Part shown: piece by piece, positions 48,746-61,300 of the stretch
How the letters are laid out: each line of letters opens with the position of its first letter
How positions within the stretch are numbered: the stretch's first letter is position 1
From: Parus major
Taxonomy: Eukaryota > Chordata > Aves > Passeriformes > Paridae
Assembly: GCF_001522545.3 (NCBI RefSeq)
Contig: NC_031772.1
Span: forward strand, 1,620,603-1,684,602
Reading direction: 5' to 3'
DNA: 64,000 nt
The notes under the pieces: generated by a model
Databases searched by the model: none
The model's input: only the letters and a program-made list of their open reading frames with translations
What the model was told of the DNA's origin: nothing
Program-made: the position numbers and the translations under genes

Positions 48746-51700
48746 TTTATTGCTTATTGACATTTATACTTCAATTAAAACTCCCCTGGATGTGGCACTG
48801 CCTCCCCTCGATGCAAAGTTCCTGTTAACATAAAAACACCAACCAGGGCAGGAATTCTGTCCAGCCCTGAGTAAAAGATTTCACCAGAACACCTGAGAGC
48901 CAAAGGGAGCCCCAAAGGCATCTCCAGTGAATTCTGACTGCAGTAAAAAATCCTGGCAGATGTTTCCCCAAAATCCTTTAGTTGTATAAACTTGAAACAG
49001 GATTTAGAGGTTGCTGTTTATCTGACCCCTGAAAAAAACTCTTGCTGATGCTGGATGTGTTTGTTTCAGCCTGAGCATTCCAGCAGTGCCCATCCAATGG
49101 AAGCAGGAGGGGTGGGAACGTGCCCTGCCCTGCAGCACCAGGGTATGGCTCAGGCCAGGAGACCAAAACAGCTGAGGAACCTTCCCTCAGCTCAGCTGCA
49201 GCATGGAAGGGGCTAAGGAATGGGAAATGATTGAACAAAAACCACACCAAAATCTCAAATTCTTGCCTTCCATGAAGATCTTATAACCCATCACTGTGGA
49301 ACACCAAGATGTGAAATATTATTCTTATATTAATTCTTTTACAAAGCCCAGTTTGGTTTCATGTTGTTTGCCTTAACTCTACTGTACAGCAAAAGATTTT
49401 GGAGATCTGACAAAAGATTTTGGAGATCTTTCCATCCCCAGAAAGGATGGGTGAAGATGAAAGATAAAAATGGCATTTCCTTTCCTCCCACTGCCATTCT
49501 GACTCCTTCAGAGCTCCTGCCCTGTCACCGTGTGTTTCACCAAAATGCAGGAGTGTTTTTAGCAGGACACATCTGCCCCTGGCCAAGGGGTTCCATCTAT
49601 TCCTGGGCCATTCTCCACACATTTACACAGACTTTTAATCCCTGACGTTTTTTGATCTGTATCAAACCGGTTCATTTGCACACAGCGCTCGTATGAGGTG
49701 GCTGCAGCCGAGTTCAGGGTGAATGAGTTGTCCTTCATGCTAACTTTATACGACTCCTGGGCTCCCCAAAGATGCCATTTTATCTAGAAAATCCATTTCT
49801 TTGCTATTTTCAACGTAAAACCTAAAAGGTGCCGTGGAAATGCTGAATGTCTTCAGCAGCAAACGAGGAACTCGGGATTTGCAGGGAGTAATTAACTCAG
49901 TTTTGCCTCCCAGTCTCAATCTCCCCATTCTGCTTTGTCAGTTTGGAAAGGAACTTGGAGGAATCATCTCAGGATTCAGGGGAGTGCTCTCACTCCAAAC
50001 TGCTCCCAGCTCATGCCAAGGGCGCTCCAAGATGAGCAGGAATCAGTTCTGGTGTTTATTGTGCACTTTGGCAGCTGCTCAGGGCTCACCCCACGGGGCA
50101 CAGGCACAACCTTTGCTGGACAAACACGGCCCCTGAAACTTCAATTAATTTAAATTCCTGTCCCAATTCCTTCCCCTCAGCTGTACTCTGGTGCTGGTTC
50201 ATTGGAACCTCACAAATCCATTCACCCACACACATCAGCTTGAGGAGTCTTTGACCAACAGACCCATCTCACATTTCTAAAGCCATTAATATTCCATGGA
50301 AAGTCCTAAATTATGGAATCTTTTCTTTCCAGAAGATCTGTGACCAAACTGAAAGTTCCCTCTATTTCCAGACACGTTCTAGATCCATCCATGCACAAGT
50401 ACATAAAAACTGTCTTTGTACATAAAAACTTCCATTGTTCTGCAGACTTCAGCCAGTTGGAAAAAAGCTGATTTTAAATACACATCACTATTAAATGATG
50501 CTGAAGTGACTTTTTTCTCCTTCAGAATACAGGCATACCCTTTATGTTTCTAACAGTAAATTATATTTGACATTTAAAAATCAAGTTACCCTAATCTAGA
50601 GCTCTACCACAACAACACTGAGAAAGCAATGAATCTTTCCAGAGGAAAAACCCATTTTTCAAAAAATTCAAGATAATTTTAGTCACGAGTAATTGAAAAC
50701 GTAATTTAGAATTCATTACTTTGCGTGCTTAATTAAAGCAGAAGAGTTTCAAAAGATGATGATGATCCAATAAAGTCATATTTTTTTCTGAAACATGATA
50801 TCAGAGTAAATAAAATAATAAAATGCAAATTAATATGACTATATGGATTATGTTGAAAACAAGACATGAATACCAGTGTGTAAAGCAGTCCTGATGCTGA
50901 GGCTTTGCACCTGCAGCCACCTCCTTGGAATTCAGAGAATTGAGCAACGATGACAAGTCTACAAAGATCTGAGAGGCAGATCTGTATCCTTAATTCAGCA
51001 TAAGGACACAAAGCTTTTATCCATCACTGTGCCATTAGTCCCCAGCTCTTCTGAAGCCCAGAATGGATTTCCCAACCCCAACAGCAAAGCCAAAGCTTTA
51101 TCTCCATTCCACATGAATCCTGCCCTTGTCTTCAAACAGAAAACAGAGGATTGTGTTTAACCAAAATACCTCATTCTGAAAGAGAATAAAGTTCTTTTGC
51201 AGTGACTCTGCAATCCACCTGCAGCTTTGGAGCAGCAGCAGAATCTGTGACCTTATTCCTTTTTCAGAAAGGGCACTTAAGCTAAATGAACTCCTTGCCC
51301 ATGTTCCTGGAAAACAAAAGTCTTGATTTGACCTCAGAATTTTTGCAGCAGTCCCTGAAGTCGGTGCCTTTTCCCCGTGTAGCTCCAGCAGATTGGAAGG
51401 TCAGCACTGGGTACACGGTGGATGCAATTACAGCTTTCTGAACATTTTTGTCTGGAGATCTTTAGAATAATTTAAGTGGTTTTAGTAGAACTGAGTGAAA
51501 AAGGAACTGTCAGGCATGAACCACATCAGAAATTTCCTGTGCTGAGCCACGTGGCCCATTTTAAATTGCTACCGTTGCACCTGGAGTTAAATTGGTTATT
51601 TTGGTAATGGGAATGTCTCACTCCAGCCTAAAATATGGATTTTTCCTAATAATTTTAATTCTCTAAAGCACAGATAATTTTAAACTCCCAATATCACCCT

Positions 51701-51788
51701 CCCAAAGCTGGGAAGAGTGGGAAGAGTGAGGTGTCTGTGTGTACTCTACAGGGTTGTTCCCTGACAGCGCTCAGCGAGAACGTCACGG
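48746..51788. other. Non-coding sequence, nothing recognised
   Basis: No exon or named element was seen. 49378-49430 carries a small direct duplication of AAAAGATTTTGGAGATCT. Confidence 0.5.
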
Positions 51789-52013
51789 ATCCCAAAGATT
51801 GGCCAAATACAGAAATCCCAAAGATTGGCCAAATACAGAAATCCCAAAGATTGGCCAAATACAGAGATTCCAAAGATTGGCCAAATACACAAATCCCAAA
51901 GATTGGCCAAATACAGAAATCCCAAAGATTGGTCAAATACAGAAATCCCAAAGACTGACCAAATACACAGATCCCAAAGATCGGCCAAATACACAAACCC
52001 CAAAGATTGGCCA
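51789..52013 (+). repeat. 26-bp minisatellite, 9 copies
   Basis: The unit is ATCCCAAAGATTGGCCAAAT plus ACAGAA. Units begin at 51789, 51815, 51841, 51867, 51893, 51919, 51945, 51971 and 51997, exactly 26 bp apart; the last is incomplete. Units 1, 2 and 5 are identical and the others differ at one to five bases. Units 1-6 and 9 carry ATTGG, an inverted CCAAT core; most also carry TTGGCCAA. Frames through the array give repetitive QRLAKYR or FGQSLGF peptides, which are artefacts. Confidence 0.97.
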
Positions 52014-53309
52014 CAGGATGCAGAGCAAAGGCAGAAATGCCAGGACACCACAGAGGCATCACCCCAACCAAAGCAGAGGATCAGAAACATTTTCAGAGGC
52101 GCTGCCACCACAGCAGAGCTTTCAGGAGAAGTTTATTAGGACACCTCTAAGTGCTCAGCTTTATAAAACATAAATACCACGGGCCTGTCTATTTTCATTT
52201 GTGCAGAATCCAGAGAGGGGGTGGCAAAGTCAGGCTGCCCCTGGCTTTTCTCTCTGAGTCACCTTGACGAGAGCAGCACATTTCTGCTGGGAGCAGGAGC
52301 AGGCAGTGCCATGGAACAGCCCCAGCACTGCCTCCCAGCACAGCCAAAATTCTCCTTTTCACCTCTCTCCATCCCCCAAAAGCCTCAAACACTTTGTTTC
52401 AGAGCTGCAGTTTTCATTTTGTTACGGCCACAATCTTATATTCCTTTAAAATAGTTCTCCCAAGAACCAGGCTATATTTGGAGCTGCATGAATAAACCCC
52501 AAATAATATATTTCAATTAACTGATTTTGAGGTTATGTTCAAAAAATCAGCACTGCCTTAAAGAAAACTCTAGAAAATATGTTATAATAAAATGACAGAT
52601 CACAAGGCCACTATAGCTTTATCTGCATGGAAATCACTCCCAAACGGAACCTCCTCCAACAGTGTCAGAAATCTGTATTAATTTGCTCATATTTGGACTA
52701 TGAATTATGCACCCAGCTGGGAAACTGGACACCACCTCATCACCACACCCTGCAGAGCCAAGAGAAATTCAAAACACAAGAAGCTGAAGGCACGAGCAGT
52801 GTTTGGTTGGTATCATGAGCTCTGCTTCACTGCAGGCAATAATTCTGTGGGGCATTTTCTCTTTCCAGATTTACAGCCCAGTGGAACCAGTTCTAAAACT
52901 CCTTATCCAACCCCCACTGGGTCAGAGTAAAACACAGGAAAGCACTGGGAATGTTATTTTGGCTATTTCTAAACTTTGGTGAAAGATGTAGAGTGACAAA
53001 TGGAAGCTATCAGAAGAGGGGAGTCACTTAAATTATTTATTATGTTATTTAGAAAAATCTCTGTTTCAATGATGTTTGTGGGAGATATTGAAAATTTATG
53101 GTCAGAGATGTGAGCAACTATTATCAATTATTCTTAACAAAGCAGCTTCAGGTTTTAGTGGACAAAAATATCTTTTTCACATACAAATAAGCAGCAGATA
53201 ATTAACAGTAAATAAATTATCTCTGAAGACTAACAACTCAAATGGCCAACAGTGGGACCTGTACAGGAATTCAGGAGTAGAATTAAAGGTAGCAGAAGTA
53301 GCAGAAATA

Positions 53310-53376
53310 AAAGCAATAAAATAAATAAAATAAAGATATCAAAGCAATAAAATAAAAGAAATAAAATGAAGATATC
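53310..53376 (+). repeat. A-rich tandem duplication (2 copies)
   Basis: AAAGCAATAAAATAAA and a terminal GAAGATATC/AAAGATATC frame each copy (53310-53340 and 53341-53376). The second copy is 5 bp longer. Confidence 0.8.
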
Positions 53377-54305
53377 AAAAGGTGTCTGGAGCTGCAAAAA
53401 TCCTTATTTGCACCTGATAAAAAGTTATCCTTGGGAGAAACTGGGTTATGACAAGGAAAGTTTCTTTGAGCCATGTTAGCACCAGGAACAAACACACAAA
53501 ACAAAAGTAATTTTCTATTCATCTGCACTAGAAATTATCATTAGCTTTGAGTTGTCTAATTTGATTGCTTTTAATTAATTTACTGTTTCTTAGTTTTTAA
53601 TATGCATACTATTCAGCAAAAAAAAATGACAACAAAGTATTAGAGGATATTAAAGAAGTAAAAATATTTGAGATATTTGCATCTTCTGATGAAGGAGAAA
53701 CTCCATTCCACAGACAAACACTTTTTGTGAGCTCTCATATCCTTTACCTTGCCAATAAAAGAGCTGAAGATAAATTAAAATTTGGAATGCTCTGCCATCC
53801 TTAAAAACTATGAGTAACACATTATTCAGGAAAGGTCACTAATTAAAGCTGTGTGAAATAGAACAAAACAGTTTTCACGATGATAAAAGCATTTTCTTAC
53901 TTCAGGAGTATCTGTTTGTCCCTGTGCTGTAAAAATAAATATCTCATTACTTCAATATTCAACTTTTGAAGGAGTTAGTTATAGGATAATAATGATCCTT
54001 ACCACTTTTAAAGGCAGAAGAAGGTGAAGAAAAACAACTTGGATTAGCTATAAATAAAATGCTGTTTACCTGCTAACACTGCTCAGCACAATCTCACCCC
54101 TTTTATAGCAACTTGTCACCTGGAAGCTCATCACAGGGAAAATAAACATTGCAAGGGTTCCTACCACCTGCAAAAGCCTTTTGTTAAAAACTGACTTCAG
54201 AGCCTGGGGTGGGGATTGATTCAGGAGCCTCAGGAAAGGTCTGGCAAGCAGGTATTTAAAATTAACACCAATTCACAACTGTTTGAGCAAACAATCCTAT
54301 TTCCA

Positions 54306-54327
54306 TGCTGATATAAATATTTCCTCT
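54306..54327 (+). repeat. 22-base exact direct repeat (copy 1)
   Basis: Identical to 55923-55944 over 22 bases (core GATATAAATATTTCC), while the flanks do not match. Confidence 0.85.
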
Positions 54328-55925
54328 CAATGAGAACTATTTACCAGTGACATGTCTGACACAAAGAGACAATTTCCATCTTTAATGAGACTCAGCACAT
54401 GTTTAATACACACAACAGGACTTTACTCTTGTCCCAGGATATAAACCCCTGCTTTCATAAAAGTAATTAAAACATAGTTAAAAAGATAAATATTACAAGT
54501 AGAAAATATTGGCATTACCTTGCCCAGTGTAAAGCCAAATTAGAAATAAACTCAATAGAAGAATTGGGAAGATATTTTATTGGGGTTTGGTTTCCCTTTT
54601 TTTGTTTGTTTTTAGGACACTTCTGTATTCATCTAAGACTGACTAAAGTCCACAAATAACCTGAGATGAAGTCAGATAACAAAATATTGGAAATAACTTG
54701 AGAGGAAAATGTCACAAATTGAACATTTCTGCTTAGTAATTATGCCAAAAAAGAGAAATACCAGCAATATCCTTTTTGTGTAGAAAATGAGGAATAAAGA
54801 CAAATTGAACTAATATTTAAAGACATAATTATTTTGTAATTTAAACAGTTTCTTCAAAGCACGATGAGAGTCAGAGATAAATGGTGAGGTGACACTAAAA
54901 CTACAGGCACTGTGGATTATCTTAAAAGGAAAATTTACAAGTCAGCTAAAATAAGTTTATACACTAAAGCTACATCTTAGTTTCTCACAGGAATTATTGG
55001 ACATTTGGGGTTATTTCTGCATGCAGAGCCAGTTTTGAACTGTCTGCTTTGAGTCAGTATAAAATGTTACAGCTTGAGGAAATATTGCTGCCAGCAGAGA
55101 ATTTTTCACATGTTTGTATTTGCCTATATAGAATCCAGCATGGATTCACATATGTACAATATCTAGAGCACACAGAGCTTTTGGTCTCATTTTCTGCCCA
55201 GCAAAAATGACTTTTAGGGTCTGAACATTCCCCCTTACACACACCAAGAAGTGACTGATAAAAAAGACATGGTGGTTTTTGAATGATAACATGTTTTGAC
55301 ATTTATGTTAAAAGTGTTTTACCTCTCACATCTTTAATTTGCACCACAGACAGGTTGTCTAAAATATGTTCTTAAATACATCAGCCCTGCTCACGGAGGA
55401 TTTCACTCTGAGATTTGTCTGCTCCACTCCAATGCTGTCGGAGCAGCTCCTGTGTGCGACGTGCCACGGAGCATTTCCTCATCATTCCTGCTGGAAACTC
55501 CTGCAATCGGGGCAAGGGCACACTGACAAACACCACAAGCATCAGAGTCACTCTCTGTGATTCTGAGGCAGACACTGCCAAAGAAAAGGCATCCAAAAAT
55601 CCTAAATAATGAAGCTGAAGTAGAGCAGAGAAGAGACGTGACATATGCTCCACCACGAGGTCGTGTTTCTTTTTGTGTTCCCAAAAACCTCCCAACACCC
55701 TGAACAAATGAATAAATTATTTCATGCTTGACACTATTTCTTCAATTCACTTCAGCTACAAGCCATGGAGGCTCTCACAGTGTGCCAAACATCCTTTTAA
55801 TTGATAAATAACCTGCACAGCTGTAGGGCCAAACTCTCAGGGTTAACAAATTCTCATCCCTGGTGCTCGAGCACAGCTGAGACCACAACTGCACCATTCA
55901 ACACAGAGCTGGGAGAATTACCTGC

Positions 55926-55960
55926 TGATATAAATATTTCCTCTGAAAATATTTATATCA
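55926..55960. repeat. Perfect 14-bp inverted repeat with 7-base loop
   Basis: Arms TGATATAAATATTT (55926-55939) and AAATATTTATATCA (55947-55960), loop CCTCTGA. The left arm and the start of the loop belong to the 22-base sequence also present at 54306-54327. The second site lacks the right arm. Confidence 0.92.
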
Positions 55961-57045
55961 ATACCAAAAAATATATCAATATTTTTATTGTGAGGTCAAT
56001 GTTCAATATTGCCTTTCAATTCTGGGTTTTTAACGTTGTTTTATAATGAACTTCAGGCTTGGGTTTTGTTGTTATTCTTGTTGCTTTTCTTTTGTCATTT
56101 GTTTCCTCTAACCAGAGCTCTAATAGCCCCCTCATCTGAGGAGCAGAGCATTTTACCTTTGGACAGCTCTGTTTATAAATGTCTAGAACAGTTTCTAGAA
56201 CAAAGCATTTCTAAGGAGTAAGATAAGCACTGATTCATGAAGCAATCAGTGTAACACTTCTAAATAAGTCACCACTGGGCAGAGGCAAAACTTCAAATAT
56301 TAATTTATACCTTCATCTTCCTTTTCAGAGCTGGATTTTTTGACTCATCATCAAGTGCTTTTGAAGCCTGTTGAATTTTATTTTTTAAATCTGGACGTTT
56401 GGGAAGTTTAAATGCTCAATAGAATGGATGATCTACTAAAATATGCTAAAATAAGGCCTTGTGAATGACTGAGTCCTATAAAATCCTGCAGCTCCCCTGG
56501 AGTTCAGCACACTCCTCTTTAAACCACATCTAAAAATGGCACAAGAACTTTACTGCCATTCACTGAGTGTGCCTTGCTCTGATATATTTATTGTTGATAG
56601 ATAATTCTTAGGTTGATTTGCTTTCTAAACCCACAGGTAATAAAGCACGTGAATTCATTTGCTTTCCTATCAAGATGCACTCTGCTGTTGTAACAGCTGA
56701 TTAAAACAGATCACAGCTGAGAAATCCTCTAAGAGCTGAGTACATCAAAACTAATAAAAAGTGAGTCAAAGTACATCTTCTAAATTTTGCCCAGATAACT
56801 ATGTAAAAGAAACACAGAGCTCTTTTTCCCCCTGAAAGTGCACTCACAAAACAAAGCATAAACCCAGATAAAACATGAACAGAACAAGCCCATGCTCTCC
56901 ATGTTTAAAGAGATATAGCCCCAAATTTTCAGTGTGCTTAAGTTTTATTTCTTGGCAAACGCTCACAAAAAGCCACCAGAGCCGTGTGAGAACGAGCCAG
57001 GCTGTATTTTCAGCTGAGTTCCCTTGTAAAAAGGCAGAACCTTTG
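55961..57045. other. Non-coding sequence, nothing recognised
   Basis: AT-rich with no exon or named element. Confidence 0.5.
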
Positions 57046-57362
57046 GAAGAGAAGGCTCTGGGGAGAGCTCAGAGCCCCTTGCAGGGCATGAAGAGGCTCC
57101 AGAGGAGCTGGAGGAGGGCTGGGGACAAGGGATGGAGGGACAGGACACAGGGAATGGCTCCCAGAGCCACAGCCCAGGGCTGGATGGGATTTCAGGACTC
57201 TCAAATCTTCACTGTGAGCTGTGTGCTTGATGCCCCCTCCCTCCCTGGGGGTGTTCAAGGCCAGGTTCAGAAGGGCTTTGAGCACCCCAGGCTGATGGAA
57301 GCTGAGCCAGGGGCCCTGCAATGATGATTTTTACAACCCAAAGCACGCTATAATTCTGTGGC
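57046..57362 (+). mobile_element. CR1-type LINE 3' fragment, sense
   Basis: Diagnostic blocks in order are GAAGAGAAGGCTCTGGGGAGA, GGAGCTGGAGGAGGGCTGGG-ACAAGGG, GGACAGGACACAGGGAATGGC, ACTGTGAGC, GATGCCCCCTCCCTCCCTGG and GTGTTCAAGGCCAGG. Then come GGGCTTTGAGCACCCCAGG and a terminal ATTCTGTG. They match the avian CR1 3' region in + orientation. Internal blocks are rearranged or deleted by decay, and the last part before the terminal repeat is poor. Overlapping open frames on both strands are remnants of composition. Confidence 0.88.
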
Positions 57363-58221
57363 TGTACCTTGAAATATGCAGGCTGCTGTTTTCAATATTG
57401 GTGATATATCACAGAGCCCAGCCCAGGAAGAAACTCCATTTATGACTTAAGAGCTACTGATTTCAGTATTTGCAATGGTGAATGTGCAAAAAACCCCCGT
57501 AAAAGATTATTTCCAGTTAAATTGCCACTGCACTGTTAGCAAGCTAATAAATCCTCATGAAGATCAGACATTGAGGAGGATCTATGATTATATTTCTGAT
57601 GGAAGGAAATGGCACGGTTAGGGAGGATGACTCTGTCTGCATCTTGAGGATGTGTAAAAAGAAAGTTTCTGCCTTAATTTATGCTGTTTGAAAGCCCTGA
57701 ACTAGTTTTTTAAAACTTTATCCTTCAAAGGCATTCTTAATATTCAAAAAGACCTTGCTAATTAACTCCTAAAACTACCTCAAGTCCAACCTGCTTTTCC
57801 TGCTCCTTAGAAAAGTTTTAATTACACAGATTAAGTACTGGAATTCCAGCTGTCACCTTCCAATAGCTTTCTTCCTTTCTAGAAAAGGTGTTTTTGTGCT
57901 GATCTCTCCTTTGCTTTGAGCTCTGGACGGGTTGTTTTTATGATGTAGCAGTTGCAGAGGACTATTAAAGATGATGTGACAGCACAGAAGGCACATTTAA
58001 CCACTTACAGAACACAGAGCTCACCTTTTGACACCTTTTGGCAATCAGATTGGGCTTAGCCTAAGACTGAGCCAGAATTACCTGAACTCCTGAGTGGTGC
58101 CTACAGAGAAACCAGGCTCTGGCACCACCGGGGTGACATAAGGGACAAAAGGCCAGAGCTCCTTCAGGGTGACCTCCAAACCCACTGTGACAACAATTAA
58201 ATATCACAGGCCTCCCAGACA
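57363..58221. other. Non-coding sequence, nothing recognised
   Basis: Separates two CR1 fragments of the same orientation. The part next to the second fragment (58080-58220) may be more decayed CR1, but I cannot align it confidently. Confidence 0.45.
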
Positions 58222-58321
58222 AGTGCTGGAAAGTTCTTTGCTGGAAATACTCAGGACAGCCTGAGCCGTGGCTCTTTTTTCAGCTGGAGGTTGGACGAGG
58301 TCACCTCGAGGTCCCCTCCAG
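58222..58321 (+). mobile_element. CR1-type LINE 3' fragment, sense, degraded
   Basis: GCTGGAAATACTCAGGACAGCC, then GGAGGTTGGACGAGGTCACC and TCGAGGTCCCCTCCA resemble the CR1 segment that ends in GGTTGGACTxGATGATCT and GGTCCCTTCCA. The terminal 8-bp repeats are missing. Confidence 0.68.
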
Positions 58322-61300
58322 GACAGACCTTGCCACGATGCTGTGAGCACATAAACCATCACTGTTGGGGGAAAAGTGGCCACAGGAAGGGTATTTCCAA
58401 GGATGAAAAGGGTTTTACCTGTGCTGCCCTCACCACATGAGTAAATCCCACACTAGAGTGGAAAACCCACTCGCTCTGAGAAGGTTTCCCAGTTCTTCAG
58501 TGCCAGGCTCCCCCTTTCCAGGGCCAGCAGCTGCACCTGGGGTCACTGAGCTCCTGTTCCATGTGCAGGCAGAGCTCTGGAACACCCAGCAGGGACCATT
58601 CCCTGGATTTCCTCTGGCCCCAGCCTCCTGCAGGTTCTGCCCAACAGGCAGGAGTGTGCAGTCAGTGAAGCATGGAGATGCTGCCCAGTTTGAAAACAGA
58701 ATAGAAATAATTACAAACCATTACCACCACAACACAATGGCTCACACAGAACTCACAGTCAAAACCTAAATTACTCCAATTATCTTTTAATCAAGGTCTA
58801 ATAATATTTACTGCAGTGTGCTCAGCTGGAAGCACTTCCCCAGCTCCAGCTCAGAGGAGCTGACCAGGATCTGTGTGCTTGGGAAATACAGTCATTTGTC
58901 ACCAATGTCTCCAGAACACCCTGAAAGGTAGGACACACTTCCCAACAAACACAGGAGAATTCCCACGTTTCAGAGCCACAGAAAAGTGATCTGTGGCACA
59001 GATCCAGACGAGCTCAGCAGTGATGTACAAGTGATTCAGTCAGGTTAATCCTGGCATTGCCCTCATCAGCTGATTCTCCCTGCTCCCGTCTGAGTGCTCT
59101 GCATGAATTCCCACTAAAGCAGAACTCTTCAGTCCCACTTGTTCCCTTGCTGTCCCACCTGAGCTCCCTGTGACCACGATGAGCATCCCACCTGAACTTC
59201 AGCATCACTTCAAACCAAGGCTGCTCAGAGTTTTCTTCTGGTGAGCTACACAATTTCCTTTAAACATCAGCATCTGCCACGTGTGATGTCTCCTATCCAT
59301 CAGTTTAATGGTGTTTTGATACTTAAAAAGAAATTTTATAGATAGGTAGCTAGAAAGCAAGAAGAATTCAAAGGAAGAATGGCACAGGGGTTATCTCACT
59401 TTCAGATGTTTAATGGCTTATGAAACTCTGAGCTTCTGCTTCCCATATATAATAAAGGAACTCAAAAAGTCCTAACATTTAAGAAAATCTGATCTATTCT
59501 CCTAATAATGAGTGTGTTTTTACAGACTCTTTTCTAAGTGCAGAATATATCCTATGCTCACACCACTGTCATCTCATGAAGGCAGGATAGGTCCTTCCAA
59601 ACCCCAAAAATCAGAGAGAGATATCCATGTATGACCTGGAAGAGCCCATTCCCAACCTCCTGCTCCTTCATGGAGCTCTGCACTGTCCTCACTGGCACTT
59701 CCCAGTTTCTTCTGCTCTGCCCCATAAAAGATTCAGGGCTATGAGGAGAGTTGAGGGACCACACTGGTTCTGCAAGTAAATAATCATCACTCAAAAGACA
59801 AACCGGTTCTGATTACAGATTTGTGTTTCCATGGCTCACGCCTTATCTGCTTTTGTTTGGCTCTTTAAATCGATGAAAGGGTGATTAAGAGGTCAAGCAC
59901 TGAATACAAAAGTTTTTTAATCTGCTTTTTTCCTCAACTAGCACTCAGTGTACTGAGTTATTGACAGCAGCAGGAGGCTGTGGGTGAACACTGCCCCGTT
60001 GCCAGAAATCCAGGGAAGAGCCTCATTAGCACCTATATTCCAAGTAAATAAACCCAACAGGAGTTTACCTAATCCAAGCACAAATATTGCCTTTCCAGTT
60101 CAATAACTGCATTTGTCCCCTTCTCCCCAACTATCAATTCCTCTTTGGAAAGCTTAAAAAAACATGAAACATTGTTTTTTGGGTGGTTTTTTTCTCTCTT
60201 TTTTTTGTGTCTGTGTTTTGAGGAAAGGGAGCCTCTTTTGTTGCTGCACAAAAAAAGAAGCAAGAAAGGTACTCCCTTGGACAGAGTCCGTTAAAAATCA
60301 GATTATTTCCACAGCATTCTCCTATTATTCACCTGCCAGTAAAATATGTACACTCATTGTCTCTCTTTGAATGCCTATTTTTATCTGACTGAGGCTATAT
60401 GGTCATTTTTGTACTTATTACTGAGTTACTAAGTTGTTTTTTTTTTCTTCCTTCTTCTAAAGCATGTTTTTCTGTTCTCAAAAACTGGGCCACATGCCTC
60501 TGAGGAGAAAGTAGTGCATTATTTCATTCCCACCTTTTCTTCTTTTTTGGCATCTCTGAGGCCTGCTATGCCCAGAAGTGCTTCCACTCAAGCTGGACCA
60601 TCAAATCAATTATCACAGCAGTCTGCTTCCTAAATATGAATGGCAATGAATGACAACAGGCAAGGCCAACTTTCAGCTTGGATTTGTCATTGGGAATGTA
60701 AATTTTTTTTGTTTTGTTTTATAGATCTTTGGGAGAGTGGCAATTTGACCAAACTCTTCCCCCTGCTGTCTGTGCTGCATTCTGGGGGTCTCCAGATGAA
60801 AAGTTTCCCCTTTGCTATGCCAAAGACAGAAAAAAAAGAGAGAAAATAAGACAGAGGGAACCATTCTCACCATAAAAGTTCTCTTTTCTGCTTATCTTTT
60901 ACTACAATCACTGCTGTCAATGAAAAAAAGAAAAAGCACCATGACAAACTGTTTCCATTCCTAGACGTTCCCAATTTCAAGGTGCAATTATTTTTAGTGC
61001 TGTTGCATCATTTCACAAGAGATCCCCACTTCCAGCAGTGTGTCAGGGCTGGAGTGAGCACGGCCTTGTGGCAGCTCTGAGATTAATTACTGAAATTGAA
61101 ATTTCAGTATGAAAGGGCTCTGTACAACACAGGACAGTGCAAGCCAATACAGTCAATTAGAAAAAAAACAAGAAGTCATAGCCCTTACTCACAGTCATTG
61201 TTTGCAATTTGTGTTTTCCCTAATGAAAAACCATTTATTCTTTTGCTAAGGAGAGAATTAAAGTATATAAATACGAAATGTGATTCTAAAAAATGCATTT

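Larger units (their letters stand above)
52014..55922. other. Non-coding sequence, mostly AT-rich
   Basis: No exon or named repeat was seen. It includes the A-rich duplication at 53310-53376 and, at 54306-54327, a 22-base match to 55923-55944. Confidence 0.5.

Noticed and set aside
51789..52013. CRISPR-like regular repeats
   Set aside because: The units are contiguous with no unique spacers, and the genome is avian.
51694..52173. Open frames on both strands with repeated FGQSLGF or QRLAKYR peptides
   Set aside because: Artefact of the 26-bp array lacking stops in several frames.
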